Below the pieces are notes generated by a model. The model was not told the DNA's origin. It made no database searches and saw only the letters and a program-made list of their open reading frames with translations. Made by a program: the position numbers and the translations under genes. A stretch of 64,000 nt of DNA from Helopsaltes ochotensis. Its lineage: Eukaryota > Chordata > Aves > Passeriformes > Locustellidae. The stretch covers positions 299,536 to 363,535 of the forward strand of contig VXBM01000761.1 of assembly GCA_013400155.1 (NCBI GenBank), given 5' to 3'. Below, piece after piece: positions 52,901 to 63,690 of the stretch. Position 1 is the stretch's first letter. Every line of letters starts with the position of its first letter.

Positions 52901-55900
52901 GCTTTCAAGTCGAGGCCGCTGTGGTCTCGCCGTCTCTCACACGAGGACACAGCTTGGCCAGCGTCAAGGAACTAACCAAGGAATAGGAAAACTATTTTTA
53001 CTGGAAAAGTGAACACCCCCTCCTGTTTCCCTGGCACTTTGTGGCCTGGACAAGGGTCAGTCAAGGTAACGAGAAGGAGACCGAGAGAGCTCCAACCTCC
53101 CTGGCCTGCTGTGGAATGACCAGCTCTGGTTGGTATTTTGTTACCCTTAATCTTGGTTTTCCAGGTCTGTCCATGTGAGATGCACTTGGTTCCTGCAGTT
53201 TGCAGGGAGAGCCCACAGCAGCTCCGGGCACCGCTCCGAGATCCTCCTTGGAAAGCCCCCAAATCCTTTCAGTGCCTTTGGAGCTGAGCTTTACCTTCCC
53301 TTGAGTCAGAATTCAAAGCTGTTCCCCCTCTTTTGCAGGGCTGGCAGAGAGCCATTGACAAGTTCACTTGAATTAAACTGGGACAAAAACGTTTTAAGTG
53401 GAAGAATCAGGTCAGTGACCTGTCACAGGGAAGGTGTGGACTGCCCTGTCCCCACCTGCTCAGCCTCTCCAGGGCTTAGCTCCTGGCAAATTGCTCCACA
53501 GAAGCTACTGTGGGTCAGCAGCTTCCCTCAGAGGCTGAGGGAGTTCACTGGACAACCAGAAACCGTTCCAGAAAGGGAATTTATGCTGGTTTAATCACAC
53601 CAGCTGCCCGAAAAGGAATGCTCCGCTGCATTCCAGCCACTCATCTGTGACCCAATGCATCCAAAGCACAGTGCCACTTCTCTGAGACCTCCCATGTGTG
53701 TTTTGGCCAGGCTCCATCCTCTGTCCTCCACTCAGAGATACAAACTTCACATCTCAAGCCACTGAAAGATCAGGGAGAGCTGAGAGGCCACGGGCTGCCT
53801 CAGCACCAGCCCGGCGCTTTCCTTCCTCATCAGACACCAATCCATGTTTTTCAGAGCCTGCTTTACTATTTCAGCAAGCAATGCCCCATGGAGAGGTGGG
53901 AAAGGGCATAAAAACAGCAAGAAAAGGGGTTTTGGGTTCTGGAAACTGGGGACAAAGCTTTGCTGCAGCTGTGTGACACCTCATCCAACTGGGCTGCCCC
54001 AGATCCCCCCCAGCCAGGAATGCACTGAGCCTCCAGCAGCAAGGGAAGGTGAGCTCTGCAGGGATAATTTCCTCAGAAAAGACTGGACCTGCTGCTCTGC
54101 AGAGCCCTGAACCTCCCTGGTTCTTTCAGGGAGGTTTAATGCGCTGTTGACATTTGTCAGGTTAAGAAAATCTCAACCCAAGAGGCCACATTTGGGGTCT
54201 TCTAAAGAAATTCCCTAGCATGAAAGCGAACTCCTGAAAGGAAACAGGAAAAACCTGCTTCAGGATAAAGGTGTTGCTATGAGAATAAGCCCTGTCCAAA
54301 CAGAGTCACTTGCAAATGAGATTTCTCTGCAAGGATTCTGAAGAAAAACGTGCACCACCTTTAATGCCAGCTGCGTTTTTCTGTGTTACAGCATGGGCTA
54401 CAATCACAACTGCCTTTAAAATCCCACTTTTCAATGTTTCCACTCCTTCCAGGATTCCTACCTGTAACCCCCTCACTCTAAATCCAGCTAAAACAGAGTC
54501 AGTGCCATTTTCAAATACAAAAAGCACAGACCTTTTTTTTTTTTTTTTTAAGATGTGAAATGCAGATACAGAAAATCTCACCTGAAAGGTGATTTTTACA
54601 GCTCCTGGGGTATGAAGAACAGGAGGCTAAAGGTGCAGCCTTGGCTAAACCATTTCCTAGCAAATCATTACTACAATGGGCCTCGTTTCCAGAAGTAACT
54701 CAAGCAAAGGCAGCAAGTCCAGGTTTGTGTCAGACACAGGCATGTCCTTGCAGGATCGGGCTGTAATGTTCCCGGCAGCGCTGATACGAGCGGCACCGAA
54801 CAGGAAGAGAATGAGGGGCAAAACCAGAACAAATGGTCAAGAATAAAAAAAAAAAAGAAATAAAAAAAAAAAAAGAGACCCCAACGCAGTAGATAAACAC
54901 AATCTAATCTTGTGGTTCAATGCAGCAAAACAGAAATTCTGTTATAGCTCTCCGGAGGATTCACAACGTGTAATTTACAGGAATCCTGCTCAAAAAGCAC
55001 AGCCCCTTCCAATCAGCCAGGCTGGCTGAGAGCAAAGGGCTTGAATGGATCTGAGAAGTCTCCTCTCTCCTGTGGGGAGGAGCTGGCACAGCTCAGCTCC
55101 CTCAGCACCTGTGGGGCAGCTTCTGGTACCTTCTCATGGGGAACTGCCCTGTGCATCCACCCCAGGCTGCCAGGCAGCTCCTGCAGTGGCCAGAGGGGAC
55201 CAGGGCAGCAGAACCAACATAGGGACGAGTCCCTGACAGAGGGGCTGAGCCTCACTGCTCCCACCTGCCTGGAACTCTCACCCTCACAGGGAAGCATCCC
55301 TCCACGAAGAGGCCAAAATCCCTTTAGGAGAAAGGCTACATTAAATCCCCCAGTTTAATTCCAGGCACCTGACAGTTGTTAGCTCAGGATGTCAAATTCT
55401 GCTCCTTTCAATTCTCCTTCCTCCCACCTCTGACCTAGATAAAGGAAACATCCTGTGTATCTGTGCCACTCCCTGGATTCACAGACACCAAAGAAGGCAT
55501 GGATCAGCCTCCAAACCCCCAGCCCCACCAGAGTCCCCACCCAAGTCACTCAGTGATGGCACAAGGCCGCTTTTTGTTGTCCAAGCATTTGTCATATCCC
55601 ACCTCGTGATCCAGGATGAAGGTTCATTGTAAAGAGGGAAAATGGAAAACAATATTTTTCAGTACAGACATGACATGGCTGTTAGTATCAAGTCACTTCC
55701 AGTGACACAGCAAAGGATTTTAACTTCACCCCAAACCTGACACCTGGTACAGGTAACACCTTCCTCCACATCTGTGCAAAGCTAGAGAATGCCCAGTGTG
55801 TTTGCTCAGTCAGATCTGTTAAGAATTCCATTAGTGTTACAAATCTAGGCTAAACGAAGGCTGCTCCTCCCTTACTACAGCCCAAAGGTTTACCAGAAAA

Positions 55901-57617
55901 CAAAGTTTTTTTCTTATTTTTAAAAACAAAAAAGCTGTTTGCTGCTGTTTCCAAGCTGCAGCAGTGTCTAAAATGCCACAAGATCAGTGAGTGATGCAAT
56001 TATTTCCCCATCAAATCACGAAATAAAGTAAACATGGAAAGCAGCGAAGAAACAGTTGAATCACGGGGTGTGCAAGAGCAGAGGGGATTAGACTAAGAAG
56101 AACAGCACTCACTGGTTTTCACTTGGGAAAGACGAGGTTGGGAAAGAGACTGGGTAGCAGCTACTCCATGAGTCGGCGGCCAGCATGGAATTCTGCAAGC
56201 AGAAAGCACAACAGTCAGAGCAGCCTGGAACTGTTACCTGGGGCTGCAGATTCGAGGGCAGGCCCATGGCTTCCCTCCCTCAGGGCTTCCCAGAGGCAGA
56301 GGTGGCTCCTCATCTCCCGAGCAGGACTCCAGTTTCAGCTTTGGAACCCACTCCCCTACCACCGTCCCCAGGTGGTCACCAGGATCACCACCCTTCCCCT
56401 GCCCTTTCACAGGACACTCCGAAGGGACCAGAGGGAATGGCATCAAGCTGTGCCAAGTGACGTTCAGGCTGGACATCAGGAGGAATTTTTTTGTGGAATG
56501 GGTGGTCAGGCATTGGCAGGGGCTGCCCGGGGAGGTGGTGGAGCCCCCATCCCTGGAGGTGTCCATGGAAGGACTGGACGTGGCACTCAATGCTGTGGTG
56601 TGGTGACAAGGATCAGTCACAGATTGAACTTGATGACCTTGAAGGTCTTTTCCTCAGCGATTCCATGATTCTATGATTCAGTGTCTGTGGGATGTCAGCA
56701 CCAACACAACAACCTGAAATCGGCTGGCAGAGGTCACACCCAAAAATGTCCTCCTGTGCCTTTTGTCTTCCCACTTTCCTGAGCAGTCTCCATTTAACGG
56801 GATGCTCTTGGCTCAGCTCATACCAATAAAATCAGGGAAAGAACACAGTATCTCCTTACTCAACTCCACAGCAGCCTTTAATCTGGTTTGTTTGGTTTTT
56901 TTTGTGCCCAAAGCAATGAAACCTTGTACTTGAAGCAATAGGAACTTGGGCCTGGCTTGAAACCTCTGTGTCCCTGCATGTGACACATTCCAGAGTTTGA
57001 AACAGAAAGAGAAAACTCCAGGAACACGTCAGCTATTTTGGGACAAAGTTTGCTTTTTGCCCTGTTGGACAAATGCATCAGGGTCTGGTTTTAGCAGCTG
57101 TATCAGGACAAATACAACTTATTTATCTCTGCTGCTCTGGAAACAAGGACAGCTGGACCCGGGCATAGATTCACACGTCTGGTAGAGATGTGCTGGGGTA
57201 GGAACAAGGTCTGCAATCCTGGGCAGATTCTCTCCATCTCTTCAGTCCTTCCTTAAGGAGCTGGCACCCAGCAGCTTTCAGAGAGGCTTTGTTTTAATCA
57301 CAGCCCTGCTTTTACCTCCTCATTTCAACCTCAACCCCTCCGATTGATCCTGCACGCCCCTGCACAGCTGCCTGGGAAGTCCAGAAATCGCTGCTGCAAA
57401 CACGGACCAGGATTCCCAGGATCTATCAGGCCAGACTGCTCTGCCCAGACCCTTCCTGGGCACAACCTCCCCCTCCCCAGGATCTGCAGGGCCTCACCTC
57501 CACGTCCGGCACGGTGAGCTGGGAGCGGAGGCCGGGGATGCCGCGGACGGCATCGCCCGGCTGCTGGTGCTGTGGGAAGCTGTTCCCCCCATCCATGGCG
57601 GGGTGAGCTGAGGGCAT
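19389..57617 (-). CDS. SBNO2: SBNO2, strawberry notch homologue 2 (helicase-like transcriptional co-regulator)
   Basis: Coding exons in transcript order: 57498-57617, 56113-56192, 51286-51409, 39978-40142, 36249-36341, 35629-35725, 35271-35431, 34732-34865, 34070-34160, 32865-33008, 32253-32370, 31752-31857, 31217-31370, 30682-30858, 29878-29975, 27718-27800, 26617-26817, 25804-25976, 25295-25426, 24902-25037, 24473-24585, 23879-23950, 23299-23407, 22978-23052, 22524-22667, 22273-22367, 22064-22156, 21735-21866, 21458-21534, 20851-21041, 19389-19963. These total 4,263 bases, 1,420 residues, with every phase consistent. The protein has a Ser/Asp-rich N-terminus, an SF2-like ATPase core (Walker A GDGAGVGKGRT at about 297-307, DECH at about 407-410, SAT at about 440-442, RTHRSNQ at about 864-870), the strawberry-notch C-terminal domain, and a Gln/Pro-rich tail. 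It matches human SBNO2 over its length and is closer to it than to SBNO1. It is a nuclear regulator in macrophages and osteoclasts, induced by IL-10/STAT3 in mammals. Confidence 0.95.
19656..19676 (-). repeat. SBNO2: Pure CAG repeat encoding seven glutamines in SBNO2
   Basis: Seven uninterrupted plus-strand CTG triplets read as CAG codons on the coding strand (residues about 1326-1332). I recall no glutamine tract at this point of human SBNO2. Confidence 0.9.
21165..21432 (+). mobile_element. CR1-type LINE 3' fragment
   Basis: Contains the typical CR1 3'-end text: a segment on clustered clean words such as gtgttcaaggccaggttggatg, then cctgcccatccctgccatgg, ending ggtcccttccaacccaaacc and a degenerate attcc tail. 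It lies in the SBNO2 intron between exons 21458-21534 and 20851-21041. Confidence 0.85.
22062..22063 (-). other. SBNO2: Non-canonical GC splice donor in SBNO2
   Basis: The exon ending GGFYLSYK-like (…CTCTCCTACAAG) is followed by gcacgtgcc instead of gt. The next exon starts cleanly at 21866 after a cccacag acceptor, and homology requires K to be followed by VRGSKYTC. No in-frame GT donor nearby preserves the protein, so this is a GC-AG intron. Confidence 0.8.
23464..23604. repeat. Tandem repeat, about 19-bp unit, 6-7 copies
   Basis: Repeats of ctgctgagggtgtcacaca in an SBNO2 intron. The first four copies are almost identical and the later ones degenerate. Confidence 0.88.
24473..25426 (-). 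other. SBNO2: SBNO2 helicase lobe 2 motif exons
   Basis: Exons 25295-25426, 24902-25037 and 24473-24585 encode the most conserved C-terminal helicase-lobe block. It runs MTGRKGRVVRRPDG, AIISEASSSGISLQADRR, HMTLELPWSADRAIQQFG, then RTHRSNQVSAPEYVFLISELAGERRF. The Arg residues in RTHRSNQ occupy the position of SF2 motif VI. The block reads without change from human as far as I can tell, suggesting strong constraint on the ATPase core. Confidence 0.9.
25530..25745 (+). mobile_element. CR1-type LINE 3' fragment
   Basis: Reads through tggcagaggttgcccagaga-like text (ggttgcccagagaaactgtg), gtgtccaaggccaggctaga and cccacccaaaccattccatgattctt, the hallmark CR1 3' end. It sits in an SBNO2 intron, opposite in sense to the gene. 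Confidence 0.88.
27801..29877 (-). other. SBNO2: SBNO2 intron, nothing else seen
   Basis: A 2.1 kb intron between exons 29878-29975 and 27718-27800. A long open stretch on the minus strand (28037-28885) has no coding similarity, and an A/C-rich low-complexity patch lies near 28350-28392. I find no gene in it. Confidence 0.65.
30296..30470 (-). mobile_element. CR1-type LINE 3' fragment, same sense as SBNO2
   Basis: Reverse-orientation copy: the plus strand starts tagaattgtagaattacaga, then ggtttgggttggaaggacct and ggttgctccaagccccatcc. These are the complement of the CR1 3' end. It lies within an SBNO2 intron. Confidence 0.85.
31404..31607. repeat. Minisatellite, 14-16-bp unit, about 14 copies
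   Basis: Degenerate units of cccagctgtgaaac / cccagttctgaat-like sequence fill the SBNO2 intron between exons 31752-31857 and 31217-31370. It begins only about 30 bases from an acceptor site. Confidence 0.9.
32253..32370 (-). other. SBNO2: SBNO2 exon with DECH (Walker B) and SAT motifs
   Basis: The exon opens with IVFDECHKAKN, the motif II (Walker B) of the SF2-like core, and closes with VVYASATG, motif III. Both are intact, so an ATP-hydrolysing core is expected, although helicase activity of strawberry-notch proteins is not established. Confidence 0.92.
32812..32833. repeat. (TC)n microsatellite
   Basis: About 11 TC dinucleotides. On the coding strand it is a GA run about 30 bases downstream of the SBNO2 donor at 32864. 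Confidence 0.9.
33009..34069 (-). other. SBNO2: SBNO2 intron, nothing else seen
   Basis: A 1.06 kb intron. It contains a short agagc repeat near 33768-33790 but no recognisable element or exon. Confidence 0.65.
34732..34865 (-). other. SBNO2: SBNO2 exon with Walker A motif
   Basis: Encodes QHEVLLPNGQRAGFLIGD followed by GAGVGKGRT, the P-loop with the catalytic Lys at about residue 304. The exon ends TG, completing Trp with the next exon. The donor lies next to a T run (A run in the transcript), so the exact edge rests on frame and homology. Confidence 0.9.
36342..39977 (-). other. SBNO2: SBNO2 intron, nothing else seen
   Basis: A 3.6 kb intron between the DSSYLDEL exon and the next. It contains a short A-rich run near 36716-36745 and otherwise unique DNA. 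No gene or mobile element is recognised. Confidence 0.6.
40143..43847 (-). other. SBNO2: SBNO2 intron, proximal part
   Basis: This 3.7 kb stretch lies between the candidate alternative first exon and exon 39978-40142. No gene, repeat family or RNA is recognised in it. Confidence 0.6.
43848..43892 (-). CDS. SBNO2: Candidate alternative first coding exon of SBNO2
   Basis: On the minus strand an ATG at 43890-43892 in a favourable context (aaaATGt) opens MSQMQFWLKFPSLYK and ends exactly at a CTACAAG|gtaaaa donor. The 15 codons leave phase 0, which fits the phase-0 acceptor of exon 39978-40142 (DSSYLDEL), so splicing would give a 1,327-residue isoform lacking the first 108 residues of the long form. 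Mammalian SBNO2 is known to have a shorter isoform from an alternative 5' end, but I cannot confirm this is its orthologue. Unspliced use of the frame runs on past the donor, so the exon reading depends on the splice. Confidence 0.6.
43893..44160 (-). promoter_or_regulatory. SBNO2: Candidate internal SBNO2 promoter
   Basis: Upstream of the candidate exon (higher coordinates) the minus strand carries several motifs: a TATA-like TTTTAAAG at about 44001-44008, an exact octamer ATGCAAAT at 44080-44087, an AP-1-like TGACTAA at about 44094-44101, an ETS/PU.1-like AGAGGAAGTA at about 44121-44130, and a STAT-like TTTCCTGAAA at 44145-44154. These sites are seen; their function is inferred. PU.1 and STAT sites would suit a gene induced in macrophages. 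Confidence 0.4.
46723..46743. promoter_or_regulatory. Doubled ISRE-like motif
   Basis: Two overlapping ttcactttc words give TTTC-NN-TTTC spacing, the core recognised by IRF proteins. It lies in SBNO2 intron sequence about 2.8 kb upstream of the candidate internal first exon. Chance occurrence is quite possible. Confidence 0.25.
51410..56112 (-). other. SBNO2: SBNO2 intron, nothing else seen
   Basis: A 4.7 kb intron. It holds A/T runs (about 54531-54549 and 54844-54878) and a short direct duplication around 52355-52410. Long open frames on both strands around 52000-52560 are not supported as genes. Confidence 0.6.
56410..56680 (+). mobile_element. CR1-type LINE 3' end
   Basis: The best-preserved CR1 copy in the window. 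It has ttcaggctggacatcaggag, a run on ggaggtggtggagcccccat, gaacttgatgaccttgaagg, and a terminal ccatgattctatgattc tail. It lies in SBNO2 intron 1, antisense to the gene. Confidence 0.92.
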
Positions 57618-57662
57618 CAGCCCGTGTCCTGCCTCATGGAGTCCTCAGGAGGGTGGCACAGG
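57498..57662 (-). other. SBNO2: First long-form coding exon of SBNO2, with uORF
   Basis: The exon is preceded by an acceptor (ccactcactccacag, complement of 57663-57677), so non-coding exon(s) lie further upstream. Coding begins MPSAHPAMDGG, aligning with MLAVGPAMDRD of human SBNO2. The first ATG (57615-57617) has a weak context (C at -3). The eighth-codon ATG (57594-57596) has a strong one (gccATGg) and is shared with human. A seven-codon upstream ORF (ATG at 57635-57637) ends in a TGA that overlaps the first ATG as TGATG. Confidence 0.75.
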
Positions 57663-60600
57663 CTGTGGAGTGAGTGGTGGGAGCGTCTTTATCTGTGCTC
57701 TTCACCCTGCACCATGTCCTGGGCTGGGAAAGAAAGGCACGTTTAGGTTTTGTGAAAGGGGAGGTGGGGATCAAAAAAAAAAAAAAACAACACTTGTAAG
57801 CTTCAACATAGCTGAGAGATGAGCAAACAGCCACCAGCCTGTGAAATGCTGCTGCCTCTTCAGAAAAGAGAGAGGTTTATGGGAAATGGAACTCTCCATT
57901 ACCACCACACCTGGAATTCACCCAGGTTGGGACTGGAACACACCTCTCCTGCCTTTCACACCGCAGGAGCCCCGCTGGTCCCTAAGATCACCTGGGTCGC
58001 TGCACACCAGGCTGGGCTCAGCCTGAGGAATTTGCTTATCTAATGTGCAAGAAGACTCTGCACTCGTGTGTAAACTCATGGTAACCAACTCCCCCAAATC
58101 GCCTGTTTTCCTGAAAATCAGCTCTGGAGGTGGGACACTGAGCCAGCAGTGAACCCTCATCTCCCACCCCGTGGCACTCTGGGGTCTCCCCAGTTCCAAG
58201 GCAGATGTTTCTGTGCACCAAGACCTTTCCCACACAGTCAAACCCAACAATACCTTGTTACTCATTTGAAATTAATACTATCAATGCCACGAATTCCTGA
58301 ATTTATCAGCTTCTGGTACTTTCCCTTTTGCCAGCAAAAGGGGATCCAATGCAGGAGCATTGTCCTGGCAGTAACATCCCACAGTAACATCCTGCCCCCA
58401 GTGCAGCTTCTCAGTCAAAACCTCCAAACTGATTGATTTTCTTCTAAATTCTCCATAATCCCACAGGAAACCAATTTCCAACTGCGTTTAATGGATTAAA
58501 ATAAAAAAAGAGATGGTGAAAGCAACTCATACAACCAGAAGAGCAGAGAAAAGCATCTGTGATGTGTTTGCTTCCACTGACTCTTTCTTTGCTCCTTCCT
58601 GCCTTCCCTGACCCTCCCCAGAAGCTGAGTAAATCAAAGTGGCCAAAACCTTTGGATGGAGCAATCCAGCCACACACAACACCTACAGAGCACAGACCAA
58701 AGCTGTAATTTGAAAGAGCCACCTCTGATCATTCAGGAGACACTATTTTGCTACAAAGAATATTTTTGAAAAGCCATTTCTGACTCCAAAGCCCTCTAAA
58801 AATAAAAGTGACCTTGCGGTGGACAAAATGACTGCGGCATTTGCAATGGAAAGTGAAATTAAAGTGACTCTGCCTTCCTGTGGTGCCACAGCTGTGCCAG
58901 CAGAGCCCTTTGGGCAGGGCTCGTGTGGGGGCTGCAGGGAGCAGCCAGGACCCCCCAGCCAGGACCCCTGAGCCCGGACATTGATCCCGTGGTGGAGTCA
59001 CAGGCAAAGCCTTCATGTGCCAAGGACCCCCTGTGTGAAAAGCAGAGTTCAGCATTCACATCCCACCTCTGGAATGCTGTGTAGAGCTCCCAAAGAGATT
59101 GTTTGGGTTTTGTTTGGTTTTTTGGTGGATTTTTTTTTTTTTGGTAGGGACAAGGTCTTCCTTTTCTATTTTGCAAAGATTCTCTTCAACTCCTACTTAG
59201 CTGTACCCAAGCAGGGCTGAGATTTGCTGATCTCAGGGTCAATGCCACCAACTGCTCTGGTGTCTATAAAACCCTGTGACTCTTCCTTACACCAGACTTC
59301 ACAAGTTTTGCTGCTTTTCTTCTTTTTTTTTTTTTTTTCTTTCCCTTACTTGCAACAGGTATTGAGAGGAAATCAGCAGCAGTGATTCCCGTAAGAGCCA
59401 TAGCAAATATACAGCTTTACTTACTTACAAAGGAACTTAGGAGGGGTAAAATCAATATCAGTATCCCTCCATGCCTGCTCTGCATTAGCTCGTGTCTCAC
59501 ACCACCAGATCTCACTGGTGGAGCCTGCAGAGCAGAGGCTGCCTCTAAAGCAGCACCAGTTCCCTGCTGAAAAACTGCTCAACAGATCACACCCCACTGG
59601 CAAAACGAAGGAAAACTGCTTAGCAAGACAGCTGGAACACTCTGGGCCTTGGTTTGTGGGGGGCTGTAGTGCAAATGCAAAATACATCCAAGCATTAAGA
59701 ATGGGGGGGAAAAGAGGCACCCAGAGACCACTCTAGAGCTGGCACCATTCCAGCCATGCCTCATGTCCTGGAAGATGCTGAGGGAACTCCTTACCCCAGG
59801 AGAACAGCACCAGCACTTGCTGGACACCCCAAAATCCAACCTGCACCTGCTAAATCTTTGTGCTGCAAAAGAAGCTCCTGGTGATGAACGTGGAGGCTGG
59901 CCCAGCTCTCACTCTGAGCTCATGCTCCAGTGCCAGGGGCTGCTGTCCAGCTTACACTCCCAAATTCCGAGGAAAAACTAAATTAAAAACTCTCTAAATC
60001 CAGAGTCAGAGACTTGCGTGAGCCTGAGGACAGCAGGACAACAGCCAGCACCAGAAGAGAGAAGTGGGAACAGCCCTCAGTCTGTGCCTATCCTGCTATC
60101 CTCCAGACAGCCACATCACAGAAAACCATAAAAATCAGCAAGTTCCAAAGTGCTTCCACTTCCACATCCCATCCTGCTGCTGTGAAACTAAACACTGATA
60201 ACACAGAGGCCCACACACGCCAGGGAACCGCTACAGCAAATTTTTTAAGTGTTTTTCCAGCACTCCTCTTACCGAACACACTCCGACCAAGCAGCAGCTT
60301 CCGCTGTTATGGCAAATCCTCAGAATTGAGGCTCCTGGTCCCAGCACTCGTGCTGGGAGAGGGCTGGGAGAGGAAAGCCCAGCCCACAGCAGCAGCAGCA
60401 GCAGCAGCACACAGAGACAGTTCCCAACTTCAAGCACTTCAGTCACGTTTTCTGTCAGCAGCGCTATGGAAGAGCAGCGATCCCCCGGGTCCAGAGGGAA
60501 GGCACGACGCTAAAAATCCCACCAGATATCTTCCTTCCTGGCCAGGCAGCCCAGGTTTGAAAGTGAAAGCAGCTCCCTGCACAGGATGACGAAGTCCCTG

Positions 60601-63600
60601 AGTGATTCCATCCTATCACCGAGCTCCAGAATGGTTTCAATATTCCAGTTTGCTTAAAGGTTTGCTGTCAGCACAGGGACTAAGGGGCAGCTCCAGCCTG
60701 GAATTCCTCTGGAATTCATCATGTCTAGAGGTTACAGAGCACAACTTTCAGCTTTTAACAGCTTGGGCTTTTTAGACATTTCTCAGACCAGCGCTCCAGC
60801 AGGAAAATTCCAATTGGGAACACACAAAGAACTGCTGTGCTGTAACCAGGATGGACAGAGCCGGGAGTGAGGGCTCGGATCACCGCTAACTGAGATCAGG
60901 AGAGGTGAAAACAACCCAGTAAAGGCAGCCAGCACTTCCTCCTGTTGTGTTCCAGCCTTTGTTGGTGTATTTTAAATTGCCTCCGTTAAAGGAAGACAGC
61001 CAGGAACCCACAGACACGCCTGGAGCAGCTGGAGCTAAACCTGCCGATCACGAATTACCACGCGCTGGGAACAACAGAAACACCTTGGGAACGCGATCCT
61101 GTTCTTCCTCCTGCTCAGGGATCGGTTCCCCTCACCCTGCCCCCCCCCACGGAGCACAGGTGGAGCCCCAAAGTGTCCCCACCCTGCTCACACCCACTCA
61201 TGAGCCTCCAGCAGGGGCACCCACCCGAGCCGCAGCTGGAGGGAATTCTGCGGGATCCAGTCAGGATGTAACGGCCCCAGAGAAATGGGAACTCAACACT
61301 ACGGAACTCTGAACAGCCAGTTTTACATCTCAAGCACCCGGGCACCTTCAAGTTCCTCTTTCATACTTCTCCTTGATGTATTTTTGGGAAGTTTAGACCA
61401 AACATGCAGATGGGAATAGGACTCAGTCCCATTCACCAAGGCAAAGGAGAAACATCAGAGCGGAAAACGCGTTTTATGGGTGATGAAAACGGAATCGCTT
61501 CAGGGCATCCTGAGCCAGCACTTTGAGCCACCCTGATCTCCTGAATGCTTTGAGCAAGGAAAAGGCTCCTAGGACACAAGCATTGCAGCCCTGAAGATGG
61601 GCACGGCACTTCCAGGCTCCAGGGCAAATCCTGGACACCACAAGTGAATGCAGAGCTGCAGTGTGGAACAATCCATGCCACCGATCAACTGTGGGAATTA
61701 TTCTGTAAGGAAAGGGAAGAAAAATCTGGATCATTCCAGAGGTTCTTGTGAGAGCTGTGGCGGTGCAGGCAAAAGAACAAACCTGCCCTCCAAGGACAGC
61801 AGTTTCTACAGGGAAAAGGAAGAGGTTGATCCTTCATGCAGTACTTGCTGCTCCTTGTCTGACACTCAGGCCATACAGGGGAAAACCAATCAAATACAGC
61901 TTTTTGGAGGGAAATGTCCCCCTCAGGAGAAAATATTAACTGCCCCCCCTACAGGTAGATTCCACCTGTCCCTGCTTTTCCACCTGGGAGAACACACAGG
62001 ACTATTTCTGGACAGGGCAAGAACACCTCCCCAGACACTACCCATGCTCTGCCAAGGAACTCAGCACATTCCTGTGTAAATCCACCCAGCATCACCCTCA
62101 CACATCCAGCACCAACATTCCCAAACCACAAACACATCCCTGCAAGGCAGAGCTAGGGCTGAGGCAGTCGCTCAGACACCGGGTGCACGGAATATTCCCA
62201 AAAACAGGGGTTTGGACACTACCCAGCATGGGGCAGAGCCTGAGCAGGGCACTGGAAGCACTGGGGCTGCTCCCCTTCCACAAAGAACTTGGCTAAGCCA
62301 GGTCAGAAGCCAAGAAAACGCAGGTCCCAAATTCTTTACACTTTTCTCCCAGTTTATCTCCCAAGAGATACTTGGGAGAAACCCTCTGGACCCAGGCAGG
62401 TCCCAACGTTACGTTTCACACACAGCCACTCACGGTGGAAAAACCACTTCAGGACATCAAAGACAATTTCCCTACGGATCAGGGCAGCCTTAAGGCAGAC
62501 TCAACGTGCACCTGCTCCGTGAGAGGCGTGTGTTCACCTTGATCACACCCACACTTGTGCAGAACTCGATCGTGCAACCAAAAAAGACTTAAGAGTTTTA
62601 AGTTTTTAAAAAGAAAAATGTTTCAGGAGAGTACAAACCTCCCAGTTAGGCCTGGGAAGGTTTTCCTGAAGGATCCAAACTCTTACGATGACAAGACACA
62701 GTGTGGTTTGCTCCTGTGCAGAGACCTCCCAGCAACACTTGAATGAGACAGGTACAGGCTTATTTTAGGAAAATGAGGGTGTAAACATCCAACAAACAGA
62801 TCCCCATCAAGAAAAGAGCTTTTACCAGAGATAACAGAGCTCAGGCTTCCAAAGGCTCCAGCTGGCAGCTTATGGAGGTTCTGCAAAACCTGGCAGTGCT
62901 GCATGGGACACACAGCACTCCCAACCCACCAGCAACAGTATTAGCACATCATTTTCCACTTAAACATTCCCACCACCAGCTGCTCTTGGTTCAGCCATTC
63001 CTGCATGGCTCAGGATGAGCTCAGTGCTCCAAGGACACGAGGATGATGTGCAGCAGGAGCAGCCCCAAAAAGGCACAGCCAACCACAGCCAACACTCTCC
63101 TGCCATCCACACTCACCCCAGGGCCAGTGCATGGACCAGAAAACCCTCTGGGGGTTTGGATCTCAGCTTTGGGATGCCAGTGCTGAACCTGCAGGACCTG
63201 CCCTGCCCGGCCCCATCTCATTTTCACTGTAAATTGAGCCTGCTAAGGGGGAGCCACAGTCCTTACACTGGAATTTACGGTTACTCTGAGGAGTTTTAGA
63301 CCTGGCACTAGTATTTAATAAGGTGAAACCTCCAGTACCAGCCCAGTTAAGGGTCTGTCAGCACTGGTTCCATATTGCTCTGAACTGGGCCAGTACGGGC
63401 TGCACCACAGCAGGAGCTCAGTGCACGATGGATTCATGGCTCCAACACTGACAGAGGGAAGTTTCGATCAGATATTAGGAAATCCTTCCCTGTAAGGATG
63501 GCGAGGCTCTGGCACAGAGCAGCTGTGGCTGCTCCTGGATCCCTGGCAGTGCCCAAGGTCAGGCTGGACGGGGCTTGGAGCAAGCCGGGATAGTGGAAGG

Positions 63601-63690
63601 TGTCCCTGCCCATGGCAGGGGGTGGAACTGAATGAGCTTTGAGGTCCTTCCAACCCAAACCATTCCATGATTCTGTGATCACCGTGCAGA
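57663..63690 (-). other. SBNO2: SBNO2 5' intron / upstream DNA
   Basis: About 6 kb beyond the first coding exon. It contains homopolymer runs (A near 57774-57788, T near 59130-59142 and 59319-59338), a short CAG run at about 60392-60407 and a CR1 fragment at the right end. No coding exon is recognised. It is probably the first intron of SBNO2. Confidence 0.55.
63440..63682 (+). mobile_element. CR1-type LINE 3' end
   Basis: Reads ggaaatccttccctgtaagg, gtgcccaaggtcaggctgga and gaggtccttccaacccaaac, and ends ccattccatgattctgtgat. This is the characteristic CR1 3' terminus. Confidence 0.92.

Noticed and set aside
60392..60407. CAG run as a coding polyglutamine
   Set aside because: It is a short run in the inferred first intron of SBNO2, without a supported exon around it.
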